This document shows positions 62,345-64,000 of a stretch of 64,000 bases of DNA, in pieces. The position numbers were made by a program, and so were the translations under genes. Source of the DNA: JAMXLO01 sp963812475 (GTDB taxonomy: Bacteria; Pseudomonadota; Alphaproteobacteria; Acetobacterales; Acetobacteraceae). Position 1 is the first letter of the stretch, and every line of letters begins with the position of its first letter. A model generated the notes under the pieces. It had not been told where the DNA came from. It searched no databases and saw nothing but the letters and a program-made list of their open reading frames with translations. Where the stretch lies: contig CAWEVI010000039.1 of the NCBI GenBank assembly GCA_963812475.1, forward strand, positions 62,001 through 126,000, written 5' to 3'.

Positions 62345-62478
62345 GTCAAAAGAAAGCCCCCGGCCATAGACCGGGGGCAAGTAAACAGGGAGGCTTCACG
62401 TCTGGGAGACGCAGGGGTCACTGACCCCCTTCCGACCCCGAAGAGCCGGAACACTGGCGACACCGCCGCCGTATTCGA
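62345..62478 (-). ncRNA. Structured minus-strand RNA, candidate sRNA with five hairpins
   Basis: On the minus strand the region holds in order: GGCG-GTGT-CGCC (62467-62456), CCGGCTC-TTCG-GGGTCGG with a UUCG tetraloop (62449-62432), GGGGTCA-G-TGACCCC (62428-62414), CGTCT-CCC-AGACG (62411-62399), an unpaired GAAGCCTCCC segment with an anti-Shine-Dalgarno character, and an intrinsic terminator at 62378-62356. A possible promoter, TTGAGT at 62505-62500 and TATTCA at 62484-62479 (15-bp spacer), is weak. The region lies between two plus-strand genes and contains no convincing protein. No known family could be assigned. Confidence 0.65.
62356..62378 (-). terminator. Intrinsic terminator on the minus strand
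   Basis: GCCCCCGG and CCGGGGGC (8 bp) enclose a 7-base loop. Reading on the minus strand the hairpin is followed by TTTCTTTTGACTATTTTTT, a U-rich tail; on the plus strand an A/G-rich sequence follows. The orientation shows that it ends a minus-strand transcript, although both neighbouring protein genes are on plus. Confidence 0.8.
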
Positions 62479-62775
62479 TGAATAGACTTTAACGGCGTGA
62501 CTCAATGCTCGCCATGGCCAAAAGCCGGATGCGGCCATGCCGCTGGCGCATGCCCCGCGCCCGATCCGGCGGCGCACGCATTCGTCGGTGTCAGTCCATT
62601 TCGATCACGACCCGATCCATCCCCCATCCGGACTCACGGGACCGGGAGCGCCAGACGCTTGAGCGGCGAACGCCGCCGCATTGATGATTCTCTCCGGGTG
62701 GGCTTTGCTTGCCCGACAGCGATCGGTCCTTCAATCCATCGGCTGCAGGAAGCAAGCACAGCACAGGAGACGGCC
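62479..62775. other. Gene-free stretch before the AHSA1-like gene
   Basis: About 300 bp without a recognised gene. It contains the weak promoter proposed for the minus-strand RNA (62479-62505). No clear promoter for the downstream gene was found. CACAGGAGACGGCC just ahead of its ATG is a plausible ribosome site. Confidence 0.4.
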
Positions 62776-63174
62776 ATGGCCTTCTCGTTCACGCTCACCG
62801 ACACGATTCCCGCGGCACCGGACCTGATCTACGACGCATGGCTCGACAGCCGCGGCCACACTGCGATGACCGGCAGCGCCGCCGAGGCGGCGGCGACCGA
62901 GGGCGCGGTCTTCACGGCATGGGGCGGTTACATTTCGGGGCGCAACCTGTCACTGGAGCGTGCCCTCCGCATCGTGCAGGCGTGGCGCACGACGCGGTTC
63001 ACCGCGGACGACCCCAACTCGCAGATCGAAGTGCTGCTTGAGCCCGTTCCCGAGGGCACCAGACTGACACTGCACCATACCAACATCCCGGACGGTCACA
63101 CCGGCTACCAGAATGGCGGATGGCAGGAGCATTATTTCGAGCCGATGAAGCGGTATTTCGACGGGAGGCGCTGA
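62776..63174 (+). CDS. SRPBCC/AHSA1 family protein
   Basis: The 132-aa protein has the START-like AHSA1 fold: FTLTDTIPAAPDLIYDAWLD, FTAWGGYISGRNLSLER, RIVQAWRTTRF, and RLTLHHTNIPDGH ending with GGWQEHYFEPMKRYF. Such proteins bind hydrophobic ligands or act as co-chaperones or cyclase-like modules. The final tryptophan-glutamate region is characteristic. Its partner is unknown. Confidence 0.85.
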   Translation: MAFSFTLTDTIPAAPDLIYDAWLDSRGHTAMTGSAAEAAATEGAVFTAWGGYISGRNLSLERALRIVQAWRTTRFTADDPNSQIEVLLEPVPEGTRLTLHHTNIPDGHTGYQNGGWQEHYFEPMKRYFDGRR

Positions 63175-63249
63175 CACGGGGACCAGCATCGGACCCGTCC
63201 ACCGTCCCGACGGAACCACATCTCGGCGCGTCGCGGCAAAGGGAGCACC

Positions 63250-64000
63250 ATGCTCAGACTGACGACGGAGCAGCACGCGGATGTTTCCTGGCGGTCGCTG
63301 TTCCGCACGACGCGTGCACCGATCAGCATCCTTGCCATCGCGGCCTTGAGCCTCGCGCTGCCGTCGCAGACCGGCGATGAACTGACGGCGCTCCAGGAGA
63401 TGCACGTGGGCCCGTTGTCGGGCCTCGTCATTCTCCAGCTCAGTCTTGGCTTTCTGTCCCTCAGTTCCTGGTATTGGGCGCGCGCGGCACTGGCAGCACG
63501 GTTCGGCGTCAACGACTCGCTCGAGGCCCGGTCCGCCTTGCGCCGCTGCAGCCGCGCCACCTTCAATGCCGTCCCCCGGCTGGTCTTCCTGTGTGGCGTG
63601 GCGCTGAGCGTGTCACTGGTCTGGCGCGGCTTCTCATGGGTTCACGGGGTGGCCGTCATGGTCTGGGCGGTGCCGTTCTATCTGATGATTCGCTGGCGGC
63701 TCGGAATGATCCGACCGCGCAGGCGGCAGGTGCGGGTGCATCTGGAGACGCTCTACAGCCGCCGCAGTGTGCGAGGCTGGCTTGGTACCCTCTGGCCGCG
63801 ATTGCGCGCGCTGGTGATGCTGGCGCCGTTCAGCCCGGTGTTGGCCTCCGCCCTCCTGATCGCGGGGGTGGGCGTATTCTTCTGGGGCGCATTCGAGAGT
63901 TTCCTCTCGCTGGGTGAGGGCTATCCGGGATTGGCGCCGCTGTCGGCTGAGTTCCTCCCCGGGCCATCGGCCGCCCTCGTCTGCCTGGCCCTGGCGATGG
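63250..64000 (+). CDS. Membrane protein, N-terminal part (cut by window edge)
   Basis: The ATG at 63250 behind AAAGGGAGCACC opens a frame that runs 250 codons to the window end without a stop. It has about five hydrophobic segments (ISILAIAALSLALP, LVILQLSLGFLSL, RLVFLCGVALSVSLVW, VAVMVWAVPFYLM, SALLIAGVGVFFWGAF) and basic loops between them. No family is recognised. It is likely an inner-membrane protein. Confidence 0.6.
   Translation, partial: MLRLTTEQHADVSWRSLFRTTRAPISILAIAALSLALPSQTGDELTALQEMHVGPLSGLVILQLSLGFLSLSSWYWARAALAARFGVNDSLEARSALRRCSRATFNAVPRLVFLCGVALSVSLVWRGFSWVHGVAVMVWAVPFYLMIRWRLGMIRPRRRQVRVHLETLYSRRSVRGWLGTLWPRLRALVMLAPFSPVLASALLIAGVGVFFWGAFESFLSLGEGYPGLAPLSAEFLPGPSAALVCLALAM

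Noticed and set aside
1..64000. CRISPR array, tRNA, rRNA or prophage
   Set aside because: No regularly spaced direct repeats, no cloverleaf-like gene and no phage structural or integrase gene was noticed. The only mobile-element traces are the group II intron relic and short palindromic repeats.

Overview
The window is GC-rich chromosomal DNA from an alphaproteobacterium, most likely of the Rhodospirillales/Acetobacteraceae type. This is inferred from the gene set: the flagellar regulator FliX facing flgI, a single-cysteine DksA, a fused CysNC, DUF1194, DUF1285, DUF6111, DUF2235 and DUF29 proteins, and short palindromic repeats of the kind common in this order. The genus cannot be named from the sequence. 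No rRNA, tRNA or CRISPR array was found.

Layout. 1-4.5 kb: a minus-strand flagellar operon (flgI, flgJ-like, flgN-like) running on into a RibD-type reductase and a zinc alcohol dehydrogenase, with a sigma54 promoter in the flgI-fliX gap, then fliX, dksA and a DUF29 gene on plus. 4.4-9 kb: a luciferase-family oxidoreductase, a decaying MntA/HepT/GIY-YIG cassette with two broken genes, an enoyl-CoA hydratase-like gene and a HTH/coiled-coil gene. 9-10.7 kb: two tiny ORFs and a membrane protein. 10.8-14 kb: uracil-DNA glycosylase-like protein and sulfate activation (cysD, cysNC). 14-26 kb: housekeeping and signalling genes (DUF1194, metallo-beta-lactamase-fold hydrolase, hybrid histidine kinase, RNase D, DUF2235, aspS, CCA transferase, DUF6111, CoA pyrophosphatase, DUF1285). 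26-33 kb: a MoxR/DUF58/DUF4159/VWA operon holding an unlisted 40-aa acidic ORF. 33-39 kb: DUF3311 plus sodium:solute symporter, an alpha/beta hydrolase, a group II intron relic and an MFS transporter. 39-42 kb: a sulfur-linked operon (diheme cytochrome, TauE/SafE, Tat-exported DsrE-like protein) with a well-defined promoter and operator. 42-48 kb: a phosphotransferase, an enolase paralogue with altered catalytic residues, a 2-hydroxyacid dehydrogenase, a tiny lipoprotein, DUF2332 and a broken four-carbon acid sugar kinase. 48-55 kb: a polyamine-type ABC transporter interrupted by a PemK toxin-antitoxin pair, then tandem aminotransferases. 55-64 kb: double GNAT, DinB, an orphan periplasmic binding protein with an M81 peptidase, a GT-C glycosyltransferase divergent from a GH5 hydrolase, a strong minus-strand structured-RNA candidate, an AHSA1-type protein and a truncated membrane protein.

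Several genes show frameshifts or nonsense codons (HepT, GIY-YIG, DUF1537 kinase, phosphotransferase, intron reverse transcriptase). They could be real decay or assembly error, and read coverage would decide. Translational coupling by 1-4 base overlaps (ATGA, GTGA, TGATG, TAATG) is very common and was used to choose starts and to find small genes.
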